Assembly: GCA_900316795.1 (NCBI GenBank)
Contig: ONEF01000008.1
Location: 1 to 64,000 of the forward strand
Origin: an uncultured Bacteroidales bacterium
Lineage (GTDB): Bacteria > Bacteroidota > Bacteroidia > Bacteroidales > UBA932
Direction of reading: 5' to 3'
DNA length: 64,000 nucleotides
Within the stretch, counting starts at the first letter, position 1, and the number at the start of each line of letters is the position of its first letter. The position numbers and the translations under genes are program-made. Positions 36,606 through 45,739 of this stretch are shown in pieces. Below the pieces are notes generated by a model. It was given only the letters and a program-made list of their open reading frames with translations. It searched no databases and was not told the origin of the DNA.

Positions 36606-37262
36606 ATGACCAGAAAATACAGCAGACGCAACAGGGAAATCATAGACTGGTTCCGCCAGAACGCCATTTCCGAGAAAAGCGAGCTCCACTATGGCAGCCC
36701 GTTTGAACTTATCGTTGCTGTAATTCTTTCCGCACAGTGCACAGACAAGCGGGTAAATATGGTAACGCCGGCTCTTCTGGCCGCTTACCCGGATCCTCAG
36801 ACAATGTCAAAAGCAACTGCGGAAGACATTTACAGATATATAAAGTCGGTGTCCTATCCTAACAGCAAGGCAGACCATCTGGTCAAGATGAGCAGTATGC
36901 TTATCAGCGATTTCGGAGGCCGGGTCCCGGACAGTATCGAGGATCTGATGAAACTGCCCGGGGTAGGGCGCAAGACAGCCAATGTAGTGGCTTCAATCTG
37001 CTACAACTCCCCTGTGATTGCCGTTGATACCCATGTGTTCAGGGTGGCTCACCGTATGGGGCTTTCTCAGGGCAAGACACCTTTTGACGTTGAGCAGGAT
37101 CTTGAGGCCCAGATACCTGAAGAAGACCGTGCGAGAGCCCATCACTGGCTTATCCTGCATGGCAGATATGTCTGCAAGGCCACCAAGCCGGACTGCGAAG
37201 GATGTGGCGTAGCCCATCTCTGTCCCAAGATTCTGGAGGGAAGCAAGCTTTCCCGAAAGTAA
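36606..37262 (+). CDS. nth: Endonuclease III
   Basis: I chose the ATG at 36606 (MTRKYSRRNREIIDWFRQN); 36543 is an alternative but lies in the repeat region. The 218-residue product has the HhH-GPD fold: LIVAVILSAQCTDKRVN, helix-hairpin-helix LPGVGRKTANVV with the catalytic Lys, and AVDTHVFRVAHR with the catalytic Asp. The [4Fe-4S] ligands (C-x6-C-x2-C-x5-C) lie in CKATKPDCEGCGVAHLC. It removes oxidised pyrimidines in base-excision repair. It stands 72 bp after ftsE. xerD follows after 35 bp. Confidence 0.96.
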   Translation: MTRKYSRRNREIIDWFRQNAISEKSELHYGSPFELIVAVILSAQCTDKRVNMVTPALLAAYPDPQTMSKATAEDIYRYIKSVSYPNSKADHLVKMSSMLISDFGGRVPDSIEDLMKLPGVGRKTANVVASICYNSPVIAVDTHVFRVAHRMGLSQGKTPFDVEQDLEAQIPEEDRARAHHWLILHGRYVCKATKPDCEGCGVAHLCPKILEGSKLSRK

Positions 37263-37297
37263 ACAGTCAGGTTTATTTGCTGAATACTATAACATTT

Positions 37298-38293
37298 ATG
37301 GCCAACAATGATTTCCAGATAAAAGCAAGGGAGTTTGCAGACCATCTGCGGCTTGAGAGGTCGCTGAGCAAAAACACCATATCGTCTTATTGCTCAGACC
37401 TCAGGATTTTTGCTTCTTTCCTCGAGGCCAGGGGAAAGTCATCCTTTTCGGATGCTTCTTCAGAGGATGTGGATGACTTCATCTCTGAAAAGTTTTCCAC
37501 CGGTACATCTCCCCGTTCCCAGAGCCGTATGCTCAGCACCCTCAAGGCTTTCTACAAGTTTCTGAAAATGGAGGGCGGAATTCCGGAAAGCCCGATGGAA
37601 AGTATTGATACTCCTAAAATAACCCGCAGGCTTCCGGATGTACTCAGTGTAGAGGAGATAACCAGGATTCTTTCCACCTGCAACCTCTCCACTTATGAAG
37701 GCATACGCAACCGTGCCATCCTGGAAATGCTCTACAGTTGCGGGTTGCGGGTAAGTGAACTGACAGGTCTCCGTCTTTCAGACCTGTTTTTCAATGAACA
37801 GTTCGTCAGAATCACCGGAAAGGGTAACAAGCAACGTCTGGTGCCGGTGGGGGAATATGCCGTAGATGCCGTGAAGCGCTATATTCCGGAAAGATGGGCT
37901 TGTCTCCAGCATGCCAAGGACCTTGCACGGCAGACTGGCCTGAAAACCTCTCCCGGAGCCCTGACCGGTGCAACACTTGGAAAAAGCAGGAACTTCACCA
38001 GGATCTCTGAAAGTGAAGACACGCTGTTTCTCAATCGCCGAGGAGGAAAAATGACAAGGGTGATGGTTTTCAAGATCGTGAAGGATGCAGCCATGGCTGC
38101 CGGAATCAAGAAAGATGTGCATCCGCATACATTCCGCCACAGCTTTGCCACCCACCTTGTGGAAAACGGTGCAGACCTGAGGGCAGTCCAGGATATGCTT
38201 GGCCACGAAAGTATCCTTACAACTGAAATCTACACTCACGTATCTTCTCAGCAGTGGATGAAGAACATACTGGAGCATCATCCTCAGCGATAG
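37298..38293 (+). CDS. xerD: Tyrosine recombinase XerD
   Basis: I chose the ATG at 37298 (MANNDFQIKAREFADHLRL). The 331-residue product has a SAM-like N-terminal core-binding domain (LRLERSLSKNTISSYCSDL) and a catalytic domain: Arg in YSCGLRVSELTGLRL, Lys in RITGKGNKQRLVPVG, HTFRHSFATHLVENG (His-x-x-Arg), His in LGHESILTT and Tyr in IYTHVSS. It resolves chromosome dimers at dif together with XerC. Relative to usual XerD (about 298 residues), it has an extra 25 to 30 residues between VPVGEYAV and FLNRRGGKM (QHAKDLARQTGLKTS and onwards). The chromosomal neighbours and lack of phage genes argue against a mobile integrase. Confidence 0.9.
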   Translation: MANNDFQIKAREFADHLRLERSLSKNTISSYCSDLRIFASFLEARGKSSFSDASSEDVDDFISEKFSTGTSPRSQSRMLSTLKAFYKFLKMEGGIPESPMESIDTPKITRRLPDVLSVEEITRILSTCNLSTYEGIRNRAILEMLYSCGLRVSELTGLRLSDLFFNEQFVRITGKGNKQRLVPVGEYAVDAVKRYIPERWACLQHAKDLARQTGLKTSPGALTGATLGKSRNFTRISESEDTLFLNRRGGKMTRVMVFKIVKDAAMAAGIKKDVHPHTFRHSFATHLVENGADLRAVQDMLGHESILTTEIYTHVSSQQWMKNILEHHPQR

Positions 38294-38336
38294 GCTACCC
38301 TTTGACCTCTTACACTTCCTTCACTTCTCTCGCTTC

Positions 38337-39191
38337 TTACATCTCTTTGACCTTGCCGCCTATAAGGACTCTTTCTTCGGATACTGTAAGGTGGAGGATT
38401 CCGCCTCTATCAGAAGCTTGGTAAGCCGTCAGTTCGGTTTTGCCAAGCTTCTTGGCCCAAAGTGGCCCGAGCGTGCAGTGTGCGCTTCCGGTAACTGGAT
38501 CTTCATCAATGGCTTCTTTAGGGAAGAAGCATCGCGATACAAAATCTGTCTGCTTGCCGTGCATGGTGTCTTCGCGGCATCCGGAGGCCTTGGCAGTTAC
38601 AAGGAGGTTGTAGCTTCCGGGAAGAGCCTTGATCTTCTCAAAATCAGGCTTGAATCTGATCACATCCTGGGCGTCTTCAAGAACTGCCACATAGTCAATC
38701 CCTTTCCAGATTTCTTTTACATTGTTTCTTTCCAAACCACATCCCCTGCACGCAATGGCCTGCAACACAGCTTCAGATTCAGAAGGTTCGGTGACTTTCT
38801 CCAGTCCGTAGGCGGGGAAATCCATCACGACGATAAGGTCATCACCGGAGCCTTTCCTTGTCACGTGAAGATCTCCGCTCCGAGAAGAAAAGTGCAGGAC
38901 AGAGGCTTCTTTGAAAAAGTGCCGGAACAATACAAACGATGTTGCCAGGGTGGCGTGTCCGCAAAGGTCAACCTCGCAGCCGGGAGTGAACCAGCGGATA
39001 TGGAACCGCGGCTCCTGTCTGTCCTCTTCGGAGCAAAGGCAGAAGGCGGTTTCCGAGAGATTGTTGTCCTTTGCAATCTGCTGCATCTGAGCATCTGAAG
39101 GCCAGCTGTCCACAATGCAGACGGCGGCAGGATTCCCTTCAAAGCCTCCTTCCGCAAATGAGTTCAAAAGATATTGTCTGATCATTCCCAT
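38337..39191 (-). CDS. PhzF-family isomerase/epimerase
   Basis: The 284-residue protein (ATG 39191; ATG 39185 also possible) has the PhzF diaminopimelate-epimerase-like fold in two halves: YLLNSFAEGGFEGNPAAVC, the acid/base segment DNNLSETAFC, RWFTPGCEVDLCGHATLAT, then SRCFFPKEAIDEDPVTGSAHC in the second half. The catalytic Glu is the one in LSETAF. The family covers phenazine-type isomerases and many uncharacterised members, so the substrate is unknown. It is convergent with xerD and lies 29 bp downstream of the LolA-like gene. Confidence 0.9.
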   Translation of the reverse strand: MGMIRQYLLNSFAEGGFEGNPAAVCIVDSWPSDAQMQQIAKDNNLSETAFCLCSEEDRQEPRFHIRWFTPGCEVDLCGHATLATSFVLFRHFFKEASVLHFSSRSGDLHVTRKGSGDDLIVVMDFPAYGLEKVTEPSESEAVLQAIACRGCGLERNNVKEIWKGIDYVAVLEDAQDVIRFKPDFEKIKALPGSYNLLVTAKASGCREDTMHGKQTDFVSRCFFPKEAIDEDPVTGSAHCTLGPLWAKKLGKTELTAYQASDRGGILHLTVSEERVLIGGKVKEM

Positions 39192-39220
39192 TTTATCTAT
39201 GGCAGAAGTTGTTCATTAAG

Positions 39221-39841
39221 CTATCTTTTGTCGTTTATCTTGGCGCCCGGGAAGTCGTTGATGTTGAATGTCACCTTTTTTTCAGGCACACCAAAGGAGA
39301 TATCCTTCATTGTTATTGTGATGCCGGACATTTTCGTTCTGAGTACCAATGGAAGAAATGAACCTTTTGCCACAATAAGGTCAATTGTCTTTGGAGCGTC
39401 TTTGTCTGCGTTGTTTCTGGATTTTTTGCACTCCATCTGCCAAGCCTCTCCGGTTTCTTCCTTTATGTAGATGTCGTAGCCGTCAGTTGCTTTGCTGAAC
39501 AGTTCCATATCTCCGCTTTCAGCTTTGGGCTTGCCGTCATTCTTTCTGATTTCGACTTCGTTTGTCTCGGAGTTGTATGCCCATACACTTTCCTCGTCCG
39601 CCCATACCATTACCTTGGTCCCTTTGACGGTTGTCTCCCAATATCCCTTTTTTCCCAGCACATAGGTCCTTGAAGAAAAAGCTCCCAGGACAGGCACCTT
39701 GATTTCAATTGTCATGGCTATACCCTTGCGGGAGAGGGAATCGACTTTTTTCTCCATATTGGAGACAATCTGCTTTGGAGTCTGGGCAAAAACTGCAGCA
39801 GAGATACTCAGGGCCGCAAATAAACAGAATAGATACTTCAT
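39221..39841 (-). CDS. LolA-like outer-membrane lipoprotein carrier
   Basis: I chose the ATG at 39841 (MKYLFCLFAALSISAAVFAQ), which gives a tidy signal peptide; the frame extends to 39859. The 206-residue product is a LolA/LolB-type half-barrel: KQIVSNMEKKVDSLSRKGIAMTI, then strands VKGTKVMVWADEESVWAYN, and the C-terminal strands PLVLRTKMSGITITMKDI. LolA ferries lipoproteins from LolCDE to the outer membrane through the periplasm. Sequence drift is high, so it may be a paralogue. The guaA stop lies 18 bp upstream, so co-transcription with guaA is likely. Confidence 0.75.
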   Translation of the reverse strand: MKYLFCLFAALSISAAVFAQTPKQIVSNMEKKVDSLSRKGIAMTIEIKVPVLGAFSSRTYVLGKKGYWETTVKGTKVMVWADEESVWAYNSETNEVEIRKNDGKPKAESGDMELFSKATDGYDIYIKEETGEAWQMECKKSRNNADKDAPKTIDLIVAKGSFLPLVLRTKMSGITITMKDISFGVPEKKVTFNINDFPGAKINDKR

Positions 39842-39859
39842 GCTGCAAATTTTAAACAT

Positions 39860-41509
39860 TTATTCCCATTCAATTGTTGCAGGTGGTTTGGAGGAGATGT
39901 CATAGCAGACTCTGTTCACTCCCTTTACCTTGTTGATGATTTCATTGGATACTTTTGCAAGGAATTCATAAGGGATGTGTACCCAGTCTGCAGTCATCCC
40001 GTCATTGGAAACCACTGCCCTTAGGGCTATTGTGTATTCGTAGGTTCTCTCGTCTCCCATCACGCCTACGCTTCTTACAGGAAGGAGTATCGTACCTGCC
40101 TGCCAGATTGAATCATAGAGAGGACGCATCTTTTTTCCGTTCACGACTGTTTCAGCCTCTTCTGCGGCAAAGCCGTTGGATGCCGGAGGAAGTTCAGTCA
40201 TGTAGGTCCTTAGGTTGGATATGAAGATATGGTCTGCTTCCTTCAGGATGCGTAGCTTTTCTTCCGTGACTTCTCCCAGCACTCTGATTCCAAGGCCCGG
40301 ACCGGGGAACGGATGCCTTGAGATGAGTTCTCTCTTGATGCCGAGAGCCCTTCCGGTGCGTCTTACCTCGTCTTTGAAGAGGGAGCGGAGCGGTTCAACG
40401 ATCTTGAGGTTCATCTTCTCGGGCAGACCGCCCACATTGTGGTGTGACTTGATGGTGGCAGACGGGCCCTTGACGCTGCTGGACTCTATCACATCAGGGT
40501 AGATGGTGCCTTGGGCCAACCACTTGGCGTTAGTAATCTTCTGGGCTTCAGAATCAAAGACATCTATGAAAGTCTTGCCTATGGCTTTGCGTTTGCCTTC
40601 AGGGTCCGAGATGCCTTTAAGGGCCGCAAGAAAGCGGTCTGCTGCTCTGACTCCCACCACGTTGAGCCCCATGTCCTTGTACTGCTCAAGCACGTCCTCG
40701 AACTCGTTCTTCCTGAGAAGGCCGTTGTCCACGAATATGCAGTGCAGGCGGCTGCCTATGGCCTTGTTGAGAAGTACGGCCGCCACGGAGGAATCTACTC
40801 CGCCGCTAAGGCCCAGAATCACCTCGTCACTGCCGAGCTTTTCTTTCAGGTCCTTGACGGTTGCCTCTATGAAAGACTCTGTTGTCCAGTCTCCCTTGCA
40901 GCCGCAGATACCTTTCACGAAGTTTCGGAGCATCGTGCCCCCATACTGGGTGTGGAACACCTCCGGGTGGTACTGGAAAGCATAGATGTTCTTTGAAGGT
41001 ATCTTGTATGCAGCGTTTTTTACGGTAGGGGTGGAGGCTATGAGTTCAGCCCCGTCCGGAAGCTCAGTGATGGAGTCCCCGTGGCTCATCCACACCTGGG
41101 AAGTCTTTGGCACATCTTTGAATATAGGCTCGTCTTCTTCAGCGACGGTTAGCTCTGCTCTTCCATATTCCCTTGTTTGTGAGGCTTCTACCATCCCGCC
41201 TCCATTCTGTGCTATTAACTGGGCACCGTAACAGATTCCCAGTACGGGCACTTTGCCGACATAATCGCTGAGGCATATCTTGGGGCTTTTCTCGTCTCTG
41301 ACAGAGAAGGGGCTCCCTGAAAAGATGATACCCTTCACGTCTGACGGGATTTTCTTTACTGAAGCCTCCGCACCGCTTTCTGCAGCAGAATTTTCAAAAG
41401 GAAACTTGTTGAAGGGGTGGATTTCGCAATAGACATTGAGTTCTCTGACTCTTCTACCGATCACTTGTGTCACCTGTGACCCGAAATCGAGTATGATTAT
41501 TCTCTCCAT
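39860..41509 (-). CDS. guaA: GMP synthase (glutamine-hydrolysing)
   Basis: I chose the ATG at 41509 ([20 protein letters not shown]); the longer frame to 41758 would run through the typA start. The 549-residue product has a class I glutamine amidotransferase part ([12 protein letters not shown] with the catalytic Cys, EVFHTQYGG with His), the ATP-pyrophosphatase P-loop [14 protein letters not shown], and the C-terminal dimerisation domain ending KPPATIEWE. It converts XMP to GMP. A minus-strand -7 element TATCTTTG (41521-41514) ends only 4 nt before the ATG, so the mRNA should be leaderless. Confidence 0.97.
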   Translation of the reverse strand: MERIIILDFGSQVTQVIGRRVRELNVYCEIHPFNKFPFENSAAESGAEASVKKIPSDVKGIIFSGSPFSVRDEKSPKICLSDYVGKVPVLGICYGAQLIAQNGGGMVEASQTREYGRAELTVAEEDEPIFKDVPKTSQVWMSHGDSITELPDGAELIASTPTVKNAAYKIPSKNIYAFQYHPEVFHTQYGGTMLRNFVKGICGCKGDWTTESFIEATVKDLKEKLGSDEVILGLSGGVDSSVAAVLLNKAIGSRLHCIFVDNGLLRKNEFEDVLEQYKDMGLNVVGVRAADRFLAALKGISDPEGKRKAIGKTFIDVFDSEAQKITNAKWLAQGTIYPDVIESSSVKGPSATIKSHHNVGGLPEKMNLKIVEPLRSLFKDEVRRTGRALGIKRELISRHPFPGPGLGIRVLGEVTEEKLRILKEADHIFISNLRTYMTELPPASNGFAAEEAETVVNGKKMRPLYDSIWQAGTILLPVRSVGVMGDERTYEYTIALRAVVSNDGMTADWVHIPYEFLAKVSNEIINKVKGVNRVCYDISSKPPATIEWE

Positions 41510-41513
41510 ACTG

Positions 41514-41582
41514 CAAAGATAAAAATATGCCCAACTTTTTGGTGTGCGGCACATACTTTTTTTACCTTTTTTCTTACTTTTG
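41514..41582. promoter_or_regulatory. Divergent guaA and typA promoters
   Basis: A minus-strand TATCTTTG (41521-41514) lies 4 nt before the guaA ATG. A plus-strand TACTTTTG (41575-41582) lies 9 nt before the typA ATG at 41592. Both match TAnnTTTG and predict leaderless or nearly leaderless messages. Confidence 0.6.
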
Positions 41583-41591
41583 TCTTCAGTT

Positions 41592-43400
41592 ATGCAAAAC
41601 ATCAGGAATATCGCGATTGTGGCACACGTTGACCACGGGAAAACCACTCTGGTGGACAAAATGATTTCACAGGCCAAAATCACCAGGGAAAGCGAAAAAA
41701 GCAACGGCCAGCTTCTGTTAGACAACAACGACCTTGAAAGGGAAAGGGGTATAACCATTCTGTCAAAGAATGTGAGTATTCCTTATAAGGGTTACAAGAT
41801 CAACATCATAGATACTCCGGGCCACGCTGATTTCGGCGGAGAGGTAGAGAGGGTGCTGAATATGGCGGACGGAGTACTGCTGCTGGTTGACGCCTTTGAG
41901 GGCTGTATGCCTCAGACAAGGTTTGTGCTTCAGAAGGCGCTGGAGATGGGCAAGAAGCCGCTTGTGGTCATCAACAAGATAGACAAGCAGAACTGCCGTC
42001 CCGAGGAGGTGAGAGACCAGGTGTTTGAGCTTATGTTCAACCTCAACGCAACAGACGACCAGTTGGATTTCAAAACGGTCTATGGATGCGCCAAGCAGGG
42101 CTGGATGAGTCTTGACTGGAAGACTCCAACCGCAGACCTGACTCCTCTTATGGATCTTATCATCAGTGAAATACCAGGTCCTGAGCAGGATCTTGAAGGG
42201 ACACCTCAGATGCTGATATCATCTTTGGAATATTCTCCTTATGTAGGGCGCATAGCTATAGGAAGAGTAAAGAGAGGCATACTTAAGGCCGGGCAGGAGA
42301 TAACCCTTTGCCACCATGAAGGTACGATGGTAAAGCAGCGCATCAAAGACCTTATGGTGTTTACCGGAATGGAAAAGACGCGGGTGGACAGTGTCGGAAG
42401 CGGAGATATTTGCGCCGTGGTTGGAATTGAGGGGTTTGAAATCGGAGACACCATCGCAGACAACGAGAATCCGGAGCCGCTGCCTACCATAAGCGTAGAT
42501 GAGCCTACGATGAGTATGCTTTTCTGCATCAACGATTCTCCTTTCTTCGGGAAAGACGGAAAATATGTCACCTCCCGCCACCTGAAGGAAAGGCTTGAGA
42601 AAGAGCTGGAGAAGAACCTGGCATTGAGGATGAAACCGGGAAAGACCTCAGACTCCTTCATAGTATATGGAAGAGGCGTGCTTCATCTTTCTATCCTCAT
42701 CGAGACGATGAGAAGAGAGGGTTTCGAGCTTCAGATAGGCCAGCCGAAAGTTATCGACAAGAACATAGACGGAAGGCGCTGCGAGCCAATTGAGCACCTT
42801 ATCATAGACGTGCCTGAAGAGTTTGTGGGAAGAGCCATCGAGATGACAACCAGAAGGAAGGGCGCCCTTTTGCACATGGATCATCGCGGAGACAGGGTGC
42901 ACCTTGACTTTGACATACCTTCCAGAGGCATCATAGGTCTGAGAAGCAACCTGATAACAGCTACATCCGGTGAAGCCATAATGGCCCACAGGTTCAAAGG
43001 ATACGAGCCATACAAGGGCGAGATAGAAAAGAGGACCAACGGCTCGCTGGTGGCCCTGGAAACCGGAACCGCCGTTGCCTACTCGATGTGGAAGCTTCTT
43101 GACAGAGGGAAATGGATAATAAGTCCGGGAGAAGAAGTCTATGCAGGAGAAGTTGTGGGAGAATATACAAGAGCGATGGACCTTAATGTAAACGTCTGCA
43201 TCAAGAAGAAACTTACCAATGTAAGAGCTTCAGGGTCAGACGAAAAGGCTATACTCCCGCCACCAATGCAGTTTACTCTGGAGGAAATGCTGGAATACAT
43301 CCAGGATGATGAACTGGTGGAAGTTACACCTCACCATCTCCGTATCCGCAAGATATATCTTGACGAAAACGAAAGGAAGCGTCACAAGATGCAGGGCTAA
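41592..43400 (+). CDS. typA: Translational GTPase TypA/BipA
   Basis: I chose the ATG at 41592 ([20 protein letters not shown]); the longer frame from 41544 crosses the promoter. The 602-residue product has G1 AHVDHGKT, G2 ERERGITI, G3 [13 protein letters not shown]4 INKIDKQ, then the EF-G-like domains II, III and V. The BipA-specific C-terminal domain ([40 protein letters not shown]) is complete. It is a ribosome-binding GTPase needed for ribosome assembly and growth under stress or at low temperature. It sits divergently from guaA. Confidence 0.97.
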   Translation: MQNIRNIAIVAHVDHGKTTLVDKMISQAKITRESEKSNGQLLLDNNDLERERGITILSKNVSIPYKGYKINIIDTPGHADFGGEVERVLNMADGVLLLVDAFEGCMPQTRFVLQKALEMGKKPLVVINKIDKQNCRPEEVRDQVFELMFNLNATDDQLDFKTVYGCAKQGWMSLDWKTPTADLTPLMDLIISEIPGPEQDLEGTPQMLISSLEYSPYVGRIAIGRVKRGILKAGQEITLCHHEGTMVKQRIKDLMVFTGMEKTRVDSVGSGDICAVVGIEGFEIGDTIADNENPEPLPTISVDEPTMSMLFCINDSPFFGKDGKYVTSRHLKERLEKELEKNLALRMKPGKTSDSFIVYGRGVLHLSILIETMRREGFELQIGQPKVIDKNIDGRRCEPIEHLIIDVPEEFVGRAIEMTTRRKGALLHMDHRGDRVHLDFDIPSRGIIGLRSNLITATSGEAIMAHRFKGYEPYKGEIEKRTNGSLVALETGTAVAYSMWKLLDRGKWIISPGEEVYAGEVVGEYTRAMDLNVNVCIKKKLTNVRASGSDEKAILPPPMQFTLEEMLEYIQDDELVEVTPHHLRIRKIYLDENERKRHKMQG

Positions 43401-43403
43401 AAC

Positions 43404-43433
43404 TTGCATTTTGTAAAAAAGTTAGTATATTTG
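43404..43433 (+). promoter_or_regulatory. Promoter of the DUF177-rpmF-fabH operon
   Basis: TTG (43404-43406) lies 19 nt before TATATTTG (43426-43433), a full -7 match. The ATG at 43442 is 8 nt beyond, so the leader is at most a few bases. Confidence 0.65.
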
Positions 43434-43441
43434 CGCCCCCT

Positions 43442-43969
43442 ATGGATTACAAGATTCACATAAGCGGACTTGCCCAAGGGCAATATGAATATGAGTTTCC
43501 GGTAGATGGAACTTTGTTCAGAGAATTTGAAAATCAGCAGATTATAGATGCTGATCTGAAGGTGAGAGTTGTGCTTGAGAAGGGCAGCGGATGGATCAAT
43601 GCGGCGGTTGAAGGGAAGGGATCTGTAAATGTAGAATGTGACCGGTGCCTGGATGAACTCTCTCTCCCGGTAGAATTCAACCAGTCTCTGGCAATCCGTT
43701 CCGCAAAACTTGGGGAAGAAGCTGAGGTTTCCGACGAATACATAATCGTTGATCCTTCTGAGACGGAGGTGGACCTCAAGCAGTTCATATATGATTATAT
43801 ATGTGTGAATCTGCCTCTGGTGACAGTTCATCCGGAAGGCGAATGTAATCCCCAGATGCTTGCAAAGCTGGAATCCCTGCAGGCGGAAGAAGGGAAAGGG
43901 CAGGAAGACAAAGACATTTATTCTCCGTTCAGCGGACTTAAGGATCTTCTGGACAGCAAGGAGGAATAA
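43442..43969 (+). CDS. DUF177 (YceD) protein
   Basis: The 175-residue protein is the YceD/DUF177 family, usually encoded directly before ribosomal protein L32 as here. The paired Cys segment VECDRCLDELSLPVEF and the DPSETEVDLKQFIYDYICVNLPL block are the family hallmarks. It lacks a signal peptide and is cytoplasmic. In plants and bacteria the family is needed for 23S rRNA maturation or accumulation. The sequence shows no catalytic motif. It is separated from rpmF by 32 bp and is transcribed from the promoter at 43404-43433. Confidence 0.92.
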   Translation: MDYKIHISGLAQGQYEYEFPVDGTLFREFENQQIIDADLKVRVVLEKGSGWINAAVEGKGSVNVECDRCLDELSLPVEFNQSLAIRSAKLGEEAEVSDEYIIVDPSETEVDLKQFIYDYICVNLPLVTVHPEGECNPQMLAKLESLQAEEGKGQEDKDIYSPFSGLKDLLDSKEE

Positions 43970-44001
43970 AATAGATTATTAGAATTTTAAAAGTATAAGA
44001 A

Positions 44002-44187
44002 ATGGCACATCCTAAACACAAGATCTCCAAGCAGAGGAGAGACAAGAGGAGAACTCACGACAAGGCAGAGCTGCCTACACTGGCTACATGCTCAAACTGC
44101 GGTGCTACTGTAATGTATCACCATGTATGCCCTGAGTGCGGCTACTATCGTGGACGTCTCGTTATTGCCAAGGAAAATGCTCAGTAA
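44002..44187 (+). CDS. rpmF: 50S ribosomal protein L32
   Basis: The 61-residue protein starts MAHPKHKISKQRRDKRRTH, the typical L32 opening. It has the zinc-ribbon type Cys pairs CSNC (positions 31-34) and CPEC (44-47). It is part of the large ribosomal subunit near the peptidyl-transferase exit side. The zinc-binding form suggests that any zinc-free paralogue would be elsewhere. The fabH start lies inside its 3' end (11-nt overlap), which couples ribosome and lipid synthesis genes in one operon; plsX is absent between them. Confidence 0.98.
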   Translation: MAHPKHKISKQRRDKRRTHDKAELPTLATCSNCGATVMYHHVCPECGYYRGRLVIAKENAQ

Positions 44188-45172
44188 GCCTAAGGCTATA
44201 ATTACTGGTATTGAGGCATATATCCCTGAATATGTGCTGACCAACGATGAGTTGTCCACTATGGTGGATACTTCCGACGAATGGATAATGTCCAGAGTCG
44301 GCATCAAGGAAAGGCACATACTGAAGGAAGACGGTCTCGGTACATCCTTTATGGGTTCCATAGCAGTCCAGAGGCTGCTGGAGGCTACAAAGACAGACCC
44401 TTCTGAAGTTCAGATGCTGGTTTGCCACACTGTGACGCCCGATATGGTGTTTACCGCCACCTCCAACATCATCTGCGACAAGTGCGGAATCAAGAATGCC
44501 TGGGGTTTTGATACCAATGCAGGCTGCAGCGGATTCCTCTTCACCTTTGAAACAGTACGCCGTTTCATTGAGACAGGGGAATACAAGAAGATAGTCTTGG
44601 TATGCGGCGAGAGAATGAGCAGCATCGTTGACTATTCAGACCGCTCAACGTGTCCTCTGTTCGGCGATGCAGCTGTTGCACTGATGATTGAGCCGAGCGA
44701 GGACGACACCCTGGGATTCCAGGACTCCATCCTCCATGTGGACGGTATAGGAAGAAGGTATCTCTACCAGACTGCTGGAGGAAGCCTCTATCCTGCAAGC
44801 CACGAGAACGTGGACAGGCACATGCACTTCATTCATCAGGAAGGGCAGGGAGTTTTCAAGCACGCGGTTGTAAGTATGGCTGACGTGTCTGAAGAAATGA
44901 TGAAACGACACAACCTTGTTGCAGACGACATAGCATATCTGGTTCCTCATCAGGCAAATTTGAGGATCATAGACGCCACTGCCAGAAGAATGGGGTTGAA
45001 GAAGGAAAAGGTCCTTATTAACATTGACCGCTTCGGAAACACAGCCGGCACATCAATCCCTCTCACCCTGTGGGACTTCAAATCGAGGTTCAAGAAGGGG
45101 GATAACCTGATTCTGAGTGCATTTGGGGCCGGATTTACCTGGGGAAGCATATTCTACAGGTGGGCATACTAA
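44177..45172 (+). CDS. fabH: Beta-ketoacyl-ACP synthase III (FabH)
   Basis: I chose the ATG at 44177 (MLSKPKAIITGIEAYIPEYV), inside rpmF. The 331-residue product has the KAS III active site: Cys in DTNAGCSGFLFTFE, His in LVPHQANLRIIDATA, Asn in DRFGNTAGTSIPL. It starts fatty acid synthesis by condensing acetyl-CoA or branched acyl-CoA with malonyl-ACP. It is the last gene before the tRNA-Arg and shares an operon with DUF177 and L32, a common arrangement that usually includes plsX. Confidence 0.96.
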   Translation: MLSKPKAIITGIEAYIPEYVLTNDELSTMVDTSDEWIMSRVGIKERHILKEDGLGTSFMGSIAVQRLLEATKTDPSEVQMLVCHTVTPDMVFTATSNIICDKCGIKNAWGFDTNAGCSGFLFTFETVRRFIETGEYKKIVLVCGERMSSIVDYSDRSTCPLFGDAAVALMIEPSEDDTLGFQDSILHVDGIGRRYLYQTAGGSLYPASHENVDRHMHFIHQEGQGVFKHAVVSMADVSEEMMKRHNLVADDIAYLVPHQANLRIIDATARRMGLKKEKVLINIDRFGNTAGTSIPLTLWDFKSRFKKGDNLILSAFGAGFTWGSIFYRWAY

Positions 45173-45202
45173 GCAAAACGGAGCAATAACAAAAGAAGGT
45201 TT

Positions 45203-45274
45203 GGTCCTATAGTTCAACGGATAGAACGGAAGTTTCCTAAACTTCAAATCTGGGTTCGATTCCCGGTGGGACTA
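45203..45274 (+). tRNA. tRNA-Arg (anticodon CCT)
   Basis: The plus strand folds as a class I tRNA. The acceptor is GGTCCTA with TGGGACT (first pair G-U). The D stem is GTTC/GAAC, the anticodon stem GAAGT/ACTTC with loop TTCCTAA (anticodon CCT, codon AGG). The T arm is CTGGG TTCGATT CCCGG. The CCA end is not encoded. The length is 72 nt. Confidence 0.93.
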
Positions 45275-45275
45275 C

Positions 45276-45316
45276 AAAACACCTGCATGACACAAGTTAT
45301 GCAGGTGTTTTTTGTT
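45276..45316. terminator. Terminator after tRNA-Arg, shared with the opposite gene
   Basis: AAAACACCTGCAT (45276-45288) pairs with ATGCAGGTGTTTT (45299-45311), a 13-bp stem followed by a T-run. It ends tRNA-Arg on the plus strand. With its A-run arm it can also end the minus-strand gene at 45317-45544. Confidence 0.9.
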
Positions 45317-45544
45317 TTACCGGCTCTGGTTCAGGCCATCGTTGAAGCCTTGTAGAAATGCAGTCCAGTTGGAGATGATTTCCAGTATGAACCATGTCAG
45401 TACCGCTATGACGGCAAGAAGGATAAGGCGTTTCCTGTTTTCCTTGATGAATGATTTTATCTTCTGCGATGTTGAATCTGCTGGAGAAGATTCTGGGCCT
45501 CTTGGGTTGATTGTGCCATTTGTTTTCTGGTTGTTTGTTTCCAT
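45317..45544 (-). CDS. Small single-helix membrane protein, unknown function
   Basis: From ATG 45544 the product is 75 residues; the frame could extend to 45631 (104 residues) but the extra part is charged and low-complexity. Residues 1-35 are polar (METNNQKTNGTINPRGP), followed by a basic stretch (SFIKENRKR) and one hydrophobic helix (LILLAVIAVLTWFILEII) and a short tail. I do not recognise a family. It is convergent with tRNA-Arg and divergent from hydF. I consider it probable but not certain. Confidence 0.5.
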   Translation of the reverse strand: METNNQKTNGTINPRGPESSPADSTSQKIKSFIKENRKRLILLAVIAVLTWFILEIISNWTAFLQGFNDGLNQSR

Positions 45545-45720
45545 TGTCTTATATGTTTCAGTTATCTTTATGATTGTTTTTTTCTCTTCTTCCTGTTCTT
45601 CGTTATTCCGTATTTTTCTTCTTGGATGCAATATATGGCGTGATATCTGGCGGAGTATGCAAAAACGTCAATAATTTGGAGTACATTTGTAGAAATTGTT
45701 AATCCCGGATTTTTGCCGGG

Positions 45721-45728
45721 TAAATTTG
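45721..45728 (+). promoter_or_regulatory. -7 promoter element for hydF
   Basis: TAAATTTG matches TAnnTTTG and lies 11 nt before the ATG at 45740. A small hairpin CCCGG-N7-CCGGG (45704-45720) precedes it directly. A second -7-like TACATTTG is at 45682-45689. Confidence 0.5.
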
Positions 45729-45739
45729 ATGTTTTTGCT

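Noticed and set aside
37298-38293. Phage or transposon integrase
   Set aside because: The neighbours are housekeeping genes, there are no phage genes or att-like repeats, and the protein fits XerD.
45203-45316. Integration site at tRNA-Arg
   Set aside because: No repeated tRNA 3' end and no integrase nearby; the hairpin after it is an ordinary terminator.
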